A stretch of DNA of 50,273 nt, from NCBI RefSeq assembly GCF_020480685.1, contig NZ_JAJAFU010000020.1, positions 1-50,273 on the forward strand, written 5' to 3'. This DNA comes from Deferrivibrio essentukiensis. GTDB lineage: Bacteria > Chrysiogenota > Deferribacteres > Deferribacterales > Deferrivibrionaceae. Below, in pieces: positions 8,766-15,335 of this stretch. Numbering within the stretch: position 1 is the stretch's first letter; each line of letters starts with the position of its first letter. The position numbers and the translations under genes are program-made. The notes under the pieces are model-generated. The model searched no databases and was not told the origin of the DNA. It saw nothing but the letters and a program-made list of their open reading frames with translations.

Positions 8766-8841
8766 GTTCAACGTTCAATGTTCTACGTTCTAACGTTTTA
8801 ACATTCTAACTTTCTAACGTTTTAATATTTTAACGTTCAAT
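8766..8841. repeat. Heptamer-to-octamer tandem repeat array
   Basis: Four 7-base units (gttcaac, gttcaat, gttctac, gttctaa) run directly into six 8-base units (cgttttaa, cattctaa, ctttctaa, cgttttaa, tattttaa, cgttcaat). It fills the gap between the dehydrogenase start and the stop of the ATPase gene at 8845. Confidence 0.75.
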
Positions 8842-8844
8842 AAT

Positions 8845-10164
8845 TCACGGAATTAATACATCATTCAAGCAAAAAGTTCTATACTCTATTTCATAACCTT
8901 TCAAGTTATCTAATAGCTTTTCTGCTTTTTTCTTGAGCAAATTAATATTTATCTTTTCTTTGTTAAGTTTTACTTCCGCTATTAGTGCCTTTTTCTTTAT
9001 TTCATTCATTGCAATAATATCAATTTCATTTTCAGACTTTCTATCCCAATAAGAACCTACATAAGAATATTCACCCGATAATGCTATTTGCTCTCTAAAA
9101 TATTTTTCAAGCATCTTTCCTAAGAAAGAAGGGATAACTTTTTTTACATATTCTTTAACATATTCATAATTTTTAATCTCTAAAGCGGACAAGTTCTTGT
9201 AAATGAAAGCAAACCAAAAATCAAGAAAATTATCATTGATAGAGTATTTTATGTTTTTAGTGTTAGGTTTTGAAAAAACAGGCTGCTTTCTTTTAACTAA
9301 ACGATATTCTTTTTCAAGCCTTTCTAAATGTCCTCCGATACTCTTTTCTAATATGCTTTCAATTTCACTTCTAGATGTCTTTGAATCTGAAATTAAACTT
9401 AATATAGAAAAATAAATGTGATAATCTTTACCAAACTCATCAACCAATACATCTTTACCTTCATTTAAGAAAAATGAGCCTTCAGAAAAAATGTAATTAA
9501 GCATACTGTTAAAAGTAAGATCAGTTTCATTACATATGAGCTCTACATATTTTGGAACCCCACCCGTTAAGGCATAAAAAGAGATAAAATCAAAAGGGTC
9601 TAAACGCCTTGAAAAATCTTTGTAAATATCTTTAAGAGTCTTAACATCAAAGCCATTCAAAATAATTTTCTTATCTGCTCTTCCATAAAGTGGCTCTTTT
9701 GCATTTTCAAATATTTTGAACATTAAGGAATATATAGAACCTGAAAAAACAATATTTACCTTACTTTTGTCCTTATACTCATCCCAAATATTTTGGATAT
9801 CAGAAAAAATTGATGGATTAATATTGTAAAACTCTTGAAATTCATCTATCGCCACATTTATATGCTCATCCTCCCCCAAAACCATTATATATTCAAATAA
9901 CTCTTTAAAACTGCCGAGTCTTCCTATGACTTTTTTTCCTAATATCTCACTAATTACCCTTGTGTATTCTTCGCAAAGCAACTTTTCGCTTTTCTTTGAA
10001 ACGAAAAAGTAAAGCAATTTTTTATTTTTATAAGCCTCTTTTATCAGCCTTGTCTTACCTACCCTCCTTCTACCGATGACAAATGTCATACAAGATTGCC
10101 TGTAAGAGAGTTTTTCACTTCCCAATAAAGCAGTTATTTCATTAGCTCTATCATAAAATTTCAT
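8845..10164 (-). CDS. AAA ATPase with C-terminal DUF234-type nuclease-like domain
   Basis: A 439-residue protein of the archaeal-type ATPase family often annotated as ATPase plus DUF234. The Walker A is GRRRVGKTRLIKEAY near residue 31 and the Walker B is NVAIDEFQEFYN. VFSGSIYSLM and FYALTGGVPKYVEL are typical following motifs. The C-terminus carries a PD-(D/E)xK-like core, NEIDIIAMN followed by LIAEVKLNKE, consistent with DNA binding or cleavage. The start ATG has GGAGGG six bases upstream. The gene stands alone between a repeat array (8766-8841) and a perfect palindrome in its promoter region (10192-10207). The cellular role of the family is not established; mobile or selfish behaviour is only suspected from its patchy spread. 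Confidence 0.87.
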   Translation of the reverse strand: MKFYDRANEITALLGSEKLSYRQSCMTFVIGRRRVGKTRLIKEAYKNKKLLYFFVSKKSEKLLCEEYTRVISEILGKKVIGRLGSFKELFEYIMVLGEDEHINVAIDEFQEFYNINPSIFSDIQNIWDEYKDKSKVNIVFSGSIYSLMFKIFENAKEPLYGRADKKIILNGFDVKTLKDIYKDFSRRLDPFDFISFYALTGGVPKYVELICNETDLTFNSMLNYIFSEGSFFLNEGKDVLVDEFGKDYHIYFSILSLISDSKTSRSEIESILEKSIGGHLERLEKEYRLVKRKQPVFSKPNTKNIKYSINDNFLDFWFAFIYKNLSALEIKNYEYVKEYVKKVIPSFLGKMLEKYFREQIALSGEYSYVGSYWDRKSENEIDIIAMNEIKKKALIAEVKLNKEKININLLKKKAEKLLDNLKGYEIEYRTFCLNDVLIP

Positions 10165-10191
10165 ATTCCCTCCAATTGCAATGGTGGTTAC

Positions 10192-10207
10192 TGTAATATA
10201 TATTACA
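10192..10207. promoter_or_regulatory. 16-bp perfect palindrome, candidate operator
   Basis: TGTAATATATATTACA is an exact palindrome 28 bases upstream of the ATPase start at 10164. On the minus strand a TTGTTA lies 15 bases before its TATATT, so a repressor here would cover the promoter. The rest of 10165-10448 holds a weak GTTCAAG-type repeat near 10237 and no gene that I can recognise. Confidence 0.5.
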
Positions 10208-10448
10208 ATAATTCTTATAACAATAGAAAAGTGGTGTCATATAGTTCAAGGTTCAATTTCCTAAGATTCATAATTTCCAACACCCAATATCAGCAACTCT
10301 CAAATCAACCTATCCTAAATAAAACAAGCCAGCTTACCTGTTTCAAAAAATATGAGCAACTACTCGTTAAATATTTTAATTTTTATTTGAAAAACAAACT
10401 TCTTTATGGTTGAATTTTGACAATGGGGGCTTGAAAGTTGGAGGATTT

Positions 10449-10709
10449 ATGAAAAAAGTTATATTAGCAATAGTTTTTGTAATGCTTATTTCAAGTTTTG
10501 CTCTTGCAAAGATAAATGTAAATACCGCTTCAAAAGAAGAGCTAATTCAGCTTAAGGGGCTTGGGGACAAAAAGGCTGAGATGATCATTGAAGCCAGAAA
10601 GGTAAAACCTTTTACATCTATTGAGGAATTAAAAAACGTAAAAGGGATCGGGGATAAATTTTTAGAAAATAATAAAGATAATATTTGCGTCGGAGTTGAC
10701 TGCAACTAA
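10449..10709 (+). CDS. Secreted ComEA-like helix-hairpin-helix protein
   Basis: An 86-residue protein with a clear signal peptide (MKKVILAIVFVMLISSFALA) followed directly by one double helix-hairpin-helix unit: KINVNTASKEELIQLKGLGD, KKAEMIIEAR, IEELKNVKGIGDKFLENN. This is the ComEA DNA-binding fold, without the membrane anchor and linker of full ComEA. It ends NICVGVDCN with two cysteines. ATG 10449 is chosen because GGAGG lies just upstream and the signal peptide begins there. It probably binds DNA in the periplasm and may help DNA uptake together with type IV pili (pilT lies at 34.5 kb). No other competence gene is adjacent. Confidence 0.85.
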   Translation: MKKVILAIVFVMLISSFALAKINVNTASKEELIQLKGLGDKKAEMIIEARKVKPFTSIEELKNVKGIGDKFLENNKDNICVGVDCN

Positions 10710-10730
10710 AATAAAAATAGCCCCCAGATA

Positions 10731-10779
10731 GTTTAAAGTTCAACGTTCAAAGTTCTACGTTCTAAGTTAGTGTTAAGTG
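10731..10779. repeat. Heptameric tandem repeat array, seven units
   Basis: Units: gtttaaa, gttcaac, gttcaaa, gttctac, gttctaa, gttagtg, ttaagtg. It lies just after the ComEA-like gene. From here to the next start at 11003 there is no gene, only a second array. Confidence 0.75.
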
Positions 10780-10871
10780 CTAAGCTTATTATGATTTTAA
10801 CTGTTAACAAGGCTGTAAGACTATCACTTATCATTCAAATCCATAATCCAAAATTTTCGCGTAGCGAGCCT

Positions 10872-10920
10872 AATTCAAAATTTATAATTCACAATTCATA
10901 ATTCATAACTCATAATTCTT
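10872..10920. repeat. Heptameric tandem repeat array, AATTCAT type, seven units
   Basis: Units: aattcaa, aatttat, aattcac, aattcat, aattcat, aactcat, aattctt. The period is exactly seven throughout. The unit is the same type as the one inside manC. Confidence 0.8.
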
Positions 10921-11002
10921 GTCTTTAGGAGCATCCCCCTTGCCTAATCCATCATTTTCGCCTATATTTGATAAAAGAGTATTATTCACTGCGGAGACAT
11001 TT

Positions 11003-12544
11003 ATGCAAAAATTAAAAAAGCTTCCTATCGGAATACAAACATTCAGTGAAATAATTGAAGGTAACTATATTTATATTGATAAGACTGAAGAAGCTTATAA
11101 ACTAATTCAAGAATACAAATACATATTCCTTTCCCGTCCCCGCAGATTTGGTAAATCCCTATTTCTTGATACACTAAAAGAACTATTTGAAGGTAATAAA
11201 AAGCTTTTTGAAGGGCTTTATATCTATGATAAGTGGAACTTTCAAGAAAAATACCCGGTGATAAAAATTAGCTGGGCAGGTGATTTGACAACTCTTGAAA
11301 AAGTTAAAGATAGGGCAATGGACATTTTTAAAACTAATCAAAGACTGCTTGGAATAGAATGTGAAAATAATAATAATCCTTCCTCATGTTTTAATGAATT
11401 AATACAAAAAGCTTATGAAAAATATAATCAAAAAGTCGTCATATTAATAGATGAATATGATAAACCTATACTTGATGTAATTGAAAATATAGAGCAGGCA
11501 AAGATAAACAGAGAATTTATCAATGGGCTTTATTCAATAATAAAAGATAATGATGCTTATATAAGATTTGCATTTCTTACCGGTGTGAGCAAATTTTCCA
11601 AGGCATCTATCTTTAGTGGTCTTAATATGCTAACTGATATTTCACTTAATCCAAAATATGGCAATATCTGCGGTTATACACAAAATGACATCGAGACAAC
11701 TTTTAGACCTTACTTTGAAAACGCAGATATGGAAAAGGTAAAAAAATGGTATAACGGTTATAACTTTCTAAAAGATAATGTTTATAATCCTTTTGATATC
11801 TTACAATTTATCAGTAATGAATTTGTATTTGACAATTATTGGTTTGAAAGTGGCACGCCATCTTTTTTGATTAAACTCATAAAAGAGAAAGATTATTTTT
11901 TGCCAAATTTAACTAATCTGATTGTAGATAAAAAAATACTTTCAAGTTTTGATATAGAAAACATTGACTTAGAAGTAATACTTTTTCAGTCAGGTTATTT
12001 AACAATTGAAAAAGTCATAGAAGATGAACTTCTTTCTTCCATAGAATACAAGTTAAGCATACCAAATCTTGAAGTCCAGGTATCTTTAAATGATTATATT
12101 ATAAATTACCTGTTTAAAGGTGATAACAGGGTAAAAAAATCTCTTATAAAATCACTATATTACGAAAATTTAGAAGATTTAAAATCTGCATTGACTACAC
12201 TATTTGCTTCAATCCCTTATAACAATTTTACAAAAAATGACCTTAATTTATACGAAGGTTTTTATGCAAGTGTAATTTATACTTACCTTGCTTCTCTTGG
12301 TGTTAAGGTAATCGGTGAGGATGTTACAAACAAGGGCAGGATAGATTTAACACTTTTTGTGGGGGATAAAATATATATTTTGGAGTTTAAGGTTGATAGT
12401 AAAAAAGGGGAAGCTTTAAGTCAAATCAAAAAAAGAAAATATGCTGAGAAATATTTAAATGATAATAAACAAATCTACCTTATAGGTATTGAATTCAGCT
12501 CTGAGGAAAAGAATATTATCAACTTTGAGTGGGAAAAGTTGTAG
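11003..12544 (+). CDS. AAA-ATPase-like (PF09820 type) protein with PD-(D/E)xK domain
   Basis: A 513-residue protein of the AAA-ATPase_like/DUF1703 type. The N-terminus QKLPIGIQTFSEIIEGNYIY-type start, here KLPIGIQTFSEII then YIDKTEEAYKLI, leads into the P-loop RPRRFGKSLFLDTLKE near residue 45. VVILIDEYDKPI is the Walker B. FLTGVSKFSKASIFSGLN and YGNICGYTQNDI are family hallmarks. The C-terminal GRIDLTLFVGDKIYILEFKV is a PD-(D/E)xK nuclease-like core (Asp, then Glu-x-Lys). ATG 11003 follows GGAGACATTT and gives the family's usual N-terminus; the longer open frame back to 10919 is repeat sequence. The gene is framed by heptameric arrays on both sides. Biochemical function of the family is unknown. 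Confidence 0.9.
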   Translation: MQKLKKLPIGIQTFSEIIEGNYIYIDKTEEAYKLIQEYKYIFLSRPRRFGKSLFLDTLKELFEGNKKLFEGLYIYDKWNFQEKYPVIKISWAGDLTTLEKVKDRAMDIFKTNQRLLGIECENNNNPSSCFNELIQKAYEKYNQKVVILIDEYDKPILDVIENIEQAKINREFINGLYSIIKDNDAYIRFAFLTGVSKFSKASIFSGLNMLTDISLNPKYGNICGYTQNDIETTFRPYFENADMEKVKKWYNGYNFLKDNVYNPFDILQFISNEFVFDNYWFESGTPSFLIKLIKEKDYFLPNLTNLIVDKKILSSFDIENIDLEVILFQSGYLTIEKVIEDELLSSIEYKLSIPNLEVQVSLNDYIINYLFKGDNRVKKSLIKSLYYENLEDLKSALTTLFASIPYNNFTKNDLNLYEGFYASVIYTYLASLGVKVIGEDVTNKGRIDLTLFVGDKIYILEFKVDSKKGEALSQIKKRKYAEKYLNDNKQIYLIGIEFSSEEKNIINFEWEKL

Positions 12545-12607
12545 GTTTAATGTTCTACGTTCTACGTTCTACGTTCAATGTACTATGTTAAAGGTTCTAC
12601 GTTAGCG
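12545..12607. repeat. Heptameric tandem repeat array, nine units
   Basis: Units: gtttaat, gttctac, gttctac, gttctac, gttcaat, gtactat, gttaaag, gttctac, gttagcg. It begins right after the stop of the ATPase-nuclease gene and is the best-preserved array in the window. Confidence 0.8.
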
Positions 12608-12644
12608 CTAAATTTTTGATAAGGAAGTTAAACGTTAAAAATAT

Positions 12645-12872
12645 TCACTTTCTCAGCACATTTTTCATATTTTCAAACTCTTCTTCTGTGATTTCACCTT
12701 TAGCATATCTTGTTTTTAAAATATCAAGGGCATCATTATAGTTGTTATTTTTTGTAAAAAACATACCAGGGATTTTAACCAGCAAATACAAAACAAAAAT
12801 AATTACTACTAACCATATCCCCATTCCAAAAATCCACATAAAACCGTGACCTCCATAAAAATCATACATCAT
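12645..12872 (-). CDS. Small SHOCT-domain membrane protein
   Basis: A 75-residue protein. Residues 1-35 form one membrane helix (FMWIFGMGIWLVVIIFVLYLLV). The C-terminus DALDILKTRYAKGEITEEEFENMKNVL is a SHOCT oligomerisation motif. The first of two adjacent ATGs is used, with AAGGAG eight bases before it. It lies downstream of the glycine-rich secreted protein on the same strand, with a terminator between. Such small SHOCT proteins often sit beside metal or envelope-stress genes; no specific role can be read here. Confidence 0.83.
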   Translation of the reverse strand: MMYDFYGGHGFMWIFGMGIWLVVIIFVLYLLVKIPGMFFTKNNNYNDALDILKTRYAKGEITEEEFENMKNVLRK

Positions 12873-12884
12873 AACTATCTCCTT

Positions 12885-12911
12885 AAAAAGAGCGGGGCAA
12901 AACCCCGCCTT
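12885..12911 (-). terminator. Rho-independent terminator after the glycine-rich protein gene
   Basis: The stem GCGGGG (12892-12897) pairs with CCCCGC (12903-12908) around a CAAAA loop. On the minus strand it is followed by TCTTTTT. It lies between the secreted-protein gene and the SHOCT gene and should reduce read-through. The short T-run on the plus strand makes it weakly bidirectional. Confidence 0.8.
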
Positions 12912-12915
12912 TTAC

Positions 12916-13311
12916 TTACTTTACATCTCCTTTGTTATCTACAAATGGTCCCATAACATTGCCCCATGGGTTTACGTGAAAGTCAAACTCGTTACCTGCG
13001 GCATCTTTGACTTCTACTTCATACATTGTCCCCATAGGCATATTAAACTTTTCGGTTTTGACTATTTCGTAACCTTTAAAGTTTTTACTAATTATCTCTT
13101 GGACACTCTTCACAGCTTCCTCTTCAGTCAGCTGTTTGGCATTACCGTTTTGGAATTGTCCAGGGCATCCTCCGGGGCCATAACCATAACCTTGGCCACC
13201 CATCATACCGTAACTCTGACCACCTGCATAACCTCTTCCATATCCACCATGTGCAAAAGCCAATGCTGCCGAAATCATAATTGCTCCTGAAATTAAAATT
13301 AGTTTTTTCAT
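12916..13311 (-). CDS. Secreted glycine-rich PepSY-like protein
   Basis: 131 residues. A signal peptide (MKKLILISGAIMISAALAFA) is followed by a His/Gly/Tyr-rich stretch (GGYGRGYAGG, then SYGMMGG and YGYGPGGCPG). The C-terminal domain LTEEEAVKSVQEIISKN, then YEIVKTEKFNMPMGTMYEVE and GNEFDFHVNPWGNVMG, looks like a single PepSY-type domain, a fold often found in small periplasmic inhibitors or metal-related proteins. The ATG at 13309-13311 follows an AGGAGGCAG site. A sigma-54-like promoter sits about 36 bases upstream of the start. The Gly/Met/His-rich linker might bind metal; that is a guess. Confidence 0.82.
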   Translation of the reverse strand: MKKLILISGAIMISAALAFAHGGYGRGYAGGQSYGMMGGQGYGYGPGGCPGQFQNGNAKQLTEEEAVKSVQEIISKNFKGYEIVKTEKFNMPMGTMYEVEVKDAAGNEFDFHVNPWGNVMGPFVDNKGDVK

Positions 13312-13346
13312 AACTGCCTCCTATTTGTTTGTTGTGCTTATTATAG

Positions 13347-13363
13347 AGCACAGTACATGCCAA
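13347..13363 (-). promoter_or_regulatory. Candidate sigma-54 promoter
   Basis: On the minus strand the sequence is TTGGCATGTACTGTGCT. It has the GG and GC dinucleotides of the -24/-12 consensus (TGGCAC-N5-TTGCW type) with correct spacing, ending about 36 bases before the ATG at 13311. A TATAAT on the same strand (13340-13345) lacks a good -35, so a sigma-70 promoter is the weaker alternative. Confidence 0.55.
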
Positions 13364-13479
13364 AACTTTCCAAAACAGTAACATATTGATAAATAAACAA
13401 TCTATAAAATTCACACTAATTTGATATGTGTAATAAAGAAACAAACTGTAACATTTTTACACAATTTTAAAAAATCTAT

Positions 13480-13508
13480 TTGACAACCTATCTGCTTAGG
13501 CGTAAGAT
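13480..13508 (+). promoter_or_regulatory. Sigma-70 promoter for the SulP gene
   Basis: TTGACA (13480-13485), 17 bases, TAAGAT (13503-13508). It lies 31 bases before the SulP ATG at 13540, so the in-frame TTG at 13480 is part of the -35 box and not a start codon. Confidence 0.75.
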
Positions 13509-13539
13509 CCCTTCAAAATTATCATATCTTGGAGTAAAT

Positions 13540-15234
13540 ATGAAAAGTGGTTACCTCAGTGAGTTTAAACCAGCCCTTTTTTCCTTACTAAAACATGGTT
13601 ACGGGGTAAAAAATCTTACTTCTGACATGATTAGTGGTCTTATTGTAGCAATTATCGCACTGCCATTATCGATGGCATTTGCAATTGCCAGTGGTGCCTC
13701 GCCGGAAAAGGGTCTTTATACCGCAATAATAGGTGGTTTTCTAATCTCATTTTTTGGTGGAAGCAGATACCAAATAGGAGGTCCTGCAGGTGCATTTATA
13801 GTTATAATTTACGGCATTATCTACAGGCAAGGTATTGACGGACTGTTAATTGCCGGAATCATGGCGGGACTTATCCTAATACTTATGGGCTTACTAAAGC
13901 TTGGAACAGTAATAAAATTTATCCCTTACCCTGTCACTAAAGGTTTTAGTGCAGGTATAGCAATCATAATATTTGTAACTCAGCTAAATGATTTTTTTGG
14001 TATGGGCATAAAGAAAGTACCTGCCGAATTTTTTGAAAAATTAGTTGAATATTCAAAACATATTGGCAATATAAACCTTTCAGCTACTATAGTGGGATTA
14101 GTATCTATCCTTATTATTGTATACTCCAAAAAAATTACGATGAAAATCCCGGGCCCTTTCCTGGCAGTAGTATTCGGGGTAGCTGCAATATATCTTTTAA
14201 AGCTTCCTATTGAAACAATACAGGATAGATTTGGGTCTATACCAAGTGGTCTACCGACCCCTACTTTTCCAAATATAACAATGGATAAAATAAAAGCGCT
14301 TATTCCAGATGCAATTACCATTGCAGTTTTAGGTGCCATTGAATCCCTCTTAAGTGCTGTAGTTGCAGATGGTATGACAGGGGACAAACACAGGTCAAAT
14401 ATGGAACTTGTAGCTCAAGGGATTGCAAACATCGCATCCCCTCTTTTTGGAGGTATCCCTGCCACAGGGACAATAGCAAGAACAGCCACAAACATCAAAA
14501 ATGGTGCATACTCCCCTCTAAGTGGAATATTCCATGCAATTTGGGTCTTATTATTTATGTTGCTGTTATCCCCTGTAATAGTAAAAATACCCTTTGCCAC
14601 ATTAGGCGGGATTCTCATTGTGGTAGCATACAACATGAGTGAGTTAGAGCATATAAAAAATTTATTTAAAGCACCTAAAAGTGACATTGCTGTATTTTTA
14701 ACAACATTTCTGTTAACCGTCATAGTAGATCTTAATGTTGCAGTGCAATTGGGTATGCTCTTATCCGTACTTCTATTTATGCGTAGAATGATAAGCTTGA
14801 CTGCCGTAAACAAGCTAAACATAACTTTGGATGTTGCTGAAGACTCAATGGACGATGGAATGGATGACAAAGATGCTATTGCTAACAAAGTAGTCCCAAA
14901 AGATGTGGAAATTTATGAGCTTAGTGGTCCATTTTTCTTCGGAGTAGCTGATAAAGTAAAAAGTGTCCTTACTTCATTAGAGGCATACCCAAAAGTTTTC
15001 ATCTTGCGTATGCGATACGTCCCTATGATAGATGCTACCGGCATGCATGCTCTAACTGAAATATGTAGTGAATATAAAAAGCATGGCACAAATGTCATAC
15101 TCTCAGGGGTATCTCCATATGTAAAAAAACTGCTTATTCAAGGCAGAATACATAAAATTATTGGCGAAGAAAATATAGTTGACCATATTGATAAGGCATT
15201 ATCAATAGCAAAAAAATATGTAGAACAGAGGTAA
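13540..15234 (+). CDS. SulP family anion transporter with STAS domain
   Basis: 564 residues. The SulP membrane domain (about residues 20-410, ten or more hydrophobic segments) begins FKPALFSLLKHGYGVKNLTS and includes the family signature region ASGASPEKGLYTAIIGGFLI with the glycine-rich FFGGSRYQIGGPAGAF. Later GGIPATGTIARTATNIKNGA is characteristic. The C-terminal STAS domain (about 450-560) has VEIYELSGPFFFG and LRMRYVPMIDATGMHAL. Known SulP members move sulfate, bicarbonate or dicarboxylates; the substrate cannot be read. ATG 13540 follows GGAGTAAAT. The gene has its own promoter and lies 101 bases upstream of the Ehr operon on the same strand. Confidence 0.92.
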   Translation: MKSGYLSEFKPALFSLLKHGYGVKNLTSDMISGLIVAIIALPLSMAFAIASGASPEKGLYTAIIGGFLISFFGGSRYQIGGPAGAFIVIIYGIIYRQGIDGLLIAGIMAGLILILMGLLKLGTVIKFIPYPVTKGFSAGIAIIIFVTQLNDFFGMGIKKVPAEFFEKLVEYSKHIGNINLSATIVGLVSILIIVYSKKITMKIPGPFLAVVFGVAAIYLLKLPIETIQDRFGSIPSGLPTPTFPNITMDKIKALIPDAITIAVLGAIESLLSAVVADGMTGDKHRSNMELVAQGIANIASPLFGGIPATGTIARTATNIKNGAYSPLSGIFHAIWVLLFMLLLSPVIVKIPFATLGGILIVVAYNMSELEHIKNLFKAPKSDIAVFLTTFLLTVIVDLNVAVQLGMLLSVLLFMRRMISLTAVNKLNITLDVAEDSMDDGMDDKDAIANKVVPKDVEIYELSGPFFFGVADKVKSVLTSLEAYPKVFILRMRYVPMIDATGMHALTEICSEYKKHGTNVILSGVSPYVKKLLIQGRIHKIIGEENIVDHIDKALSIAKKYVEQR

Positions 15235-15250
15235 TACACATTAAAAATAT

Positions 15251-15280
15251 TTGACAAAACTATACAATAAGGAATATGAA
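15251..15280 (+). promoter_or_regulatory. Candidate promoter of the Ehr operon
   Basis: TTGACA (15251-15256) and TATGAA (15275-15280) are spaced by 18 bases, 55 bases before the first Ehr gene. A TGAGG ribosome site lies near 15320. Confidence 0.5.
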
Positions 15281-15335
15281 ACAAAAACATGATTATTGTA
15301 AAATTAAAATTATGAGATTGTGAGGTTCAAATGTA

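Noticed and set aside
8748-8771. Start at 8771 for the UDP-sugar dehydrogenase.
   Set aside because: Its first eight codons would cover the AGAGGAG ribosome site of the ATG at 8747.
10919-11002. N-terminal extension of the PF09820-type ATPase upstream of ATG 11003.
   Set aside because: It translates repeat DNA and has no family-like residues; ATG 11003 has a GGAGA site.
10872-12607. CRISPR-like arrays.
   Set aside because: Units are 7-8 bases with no spacers and no cas gene is near.
13480-13539. TTG at 13480 as start of the SulP gene.
   Set aside because: That TTG is part of a TTGACA -35 box with a TAAGAT 17 bases on, and ATG 13540 has its own ribosome site.
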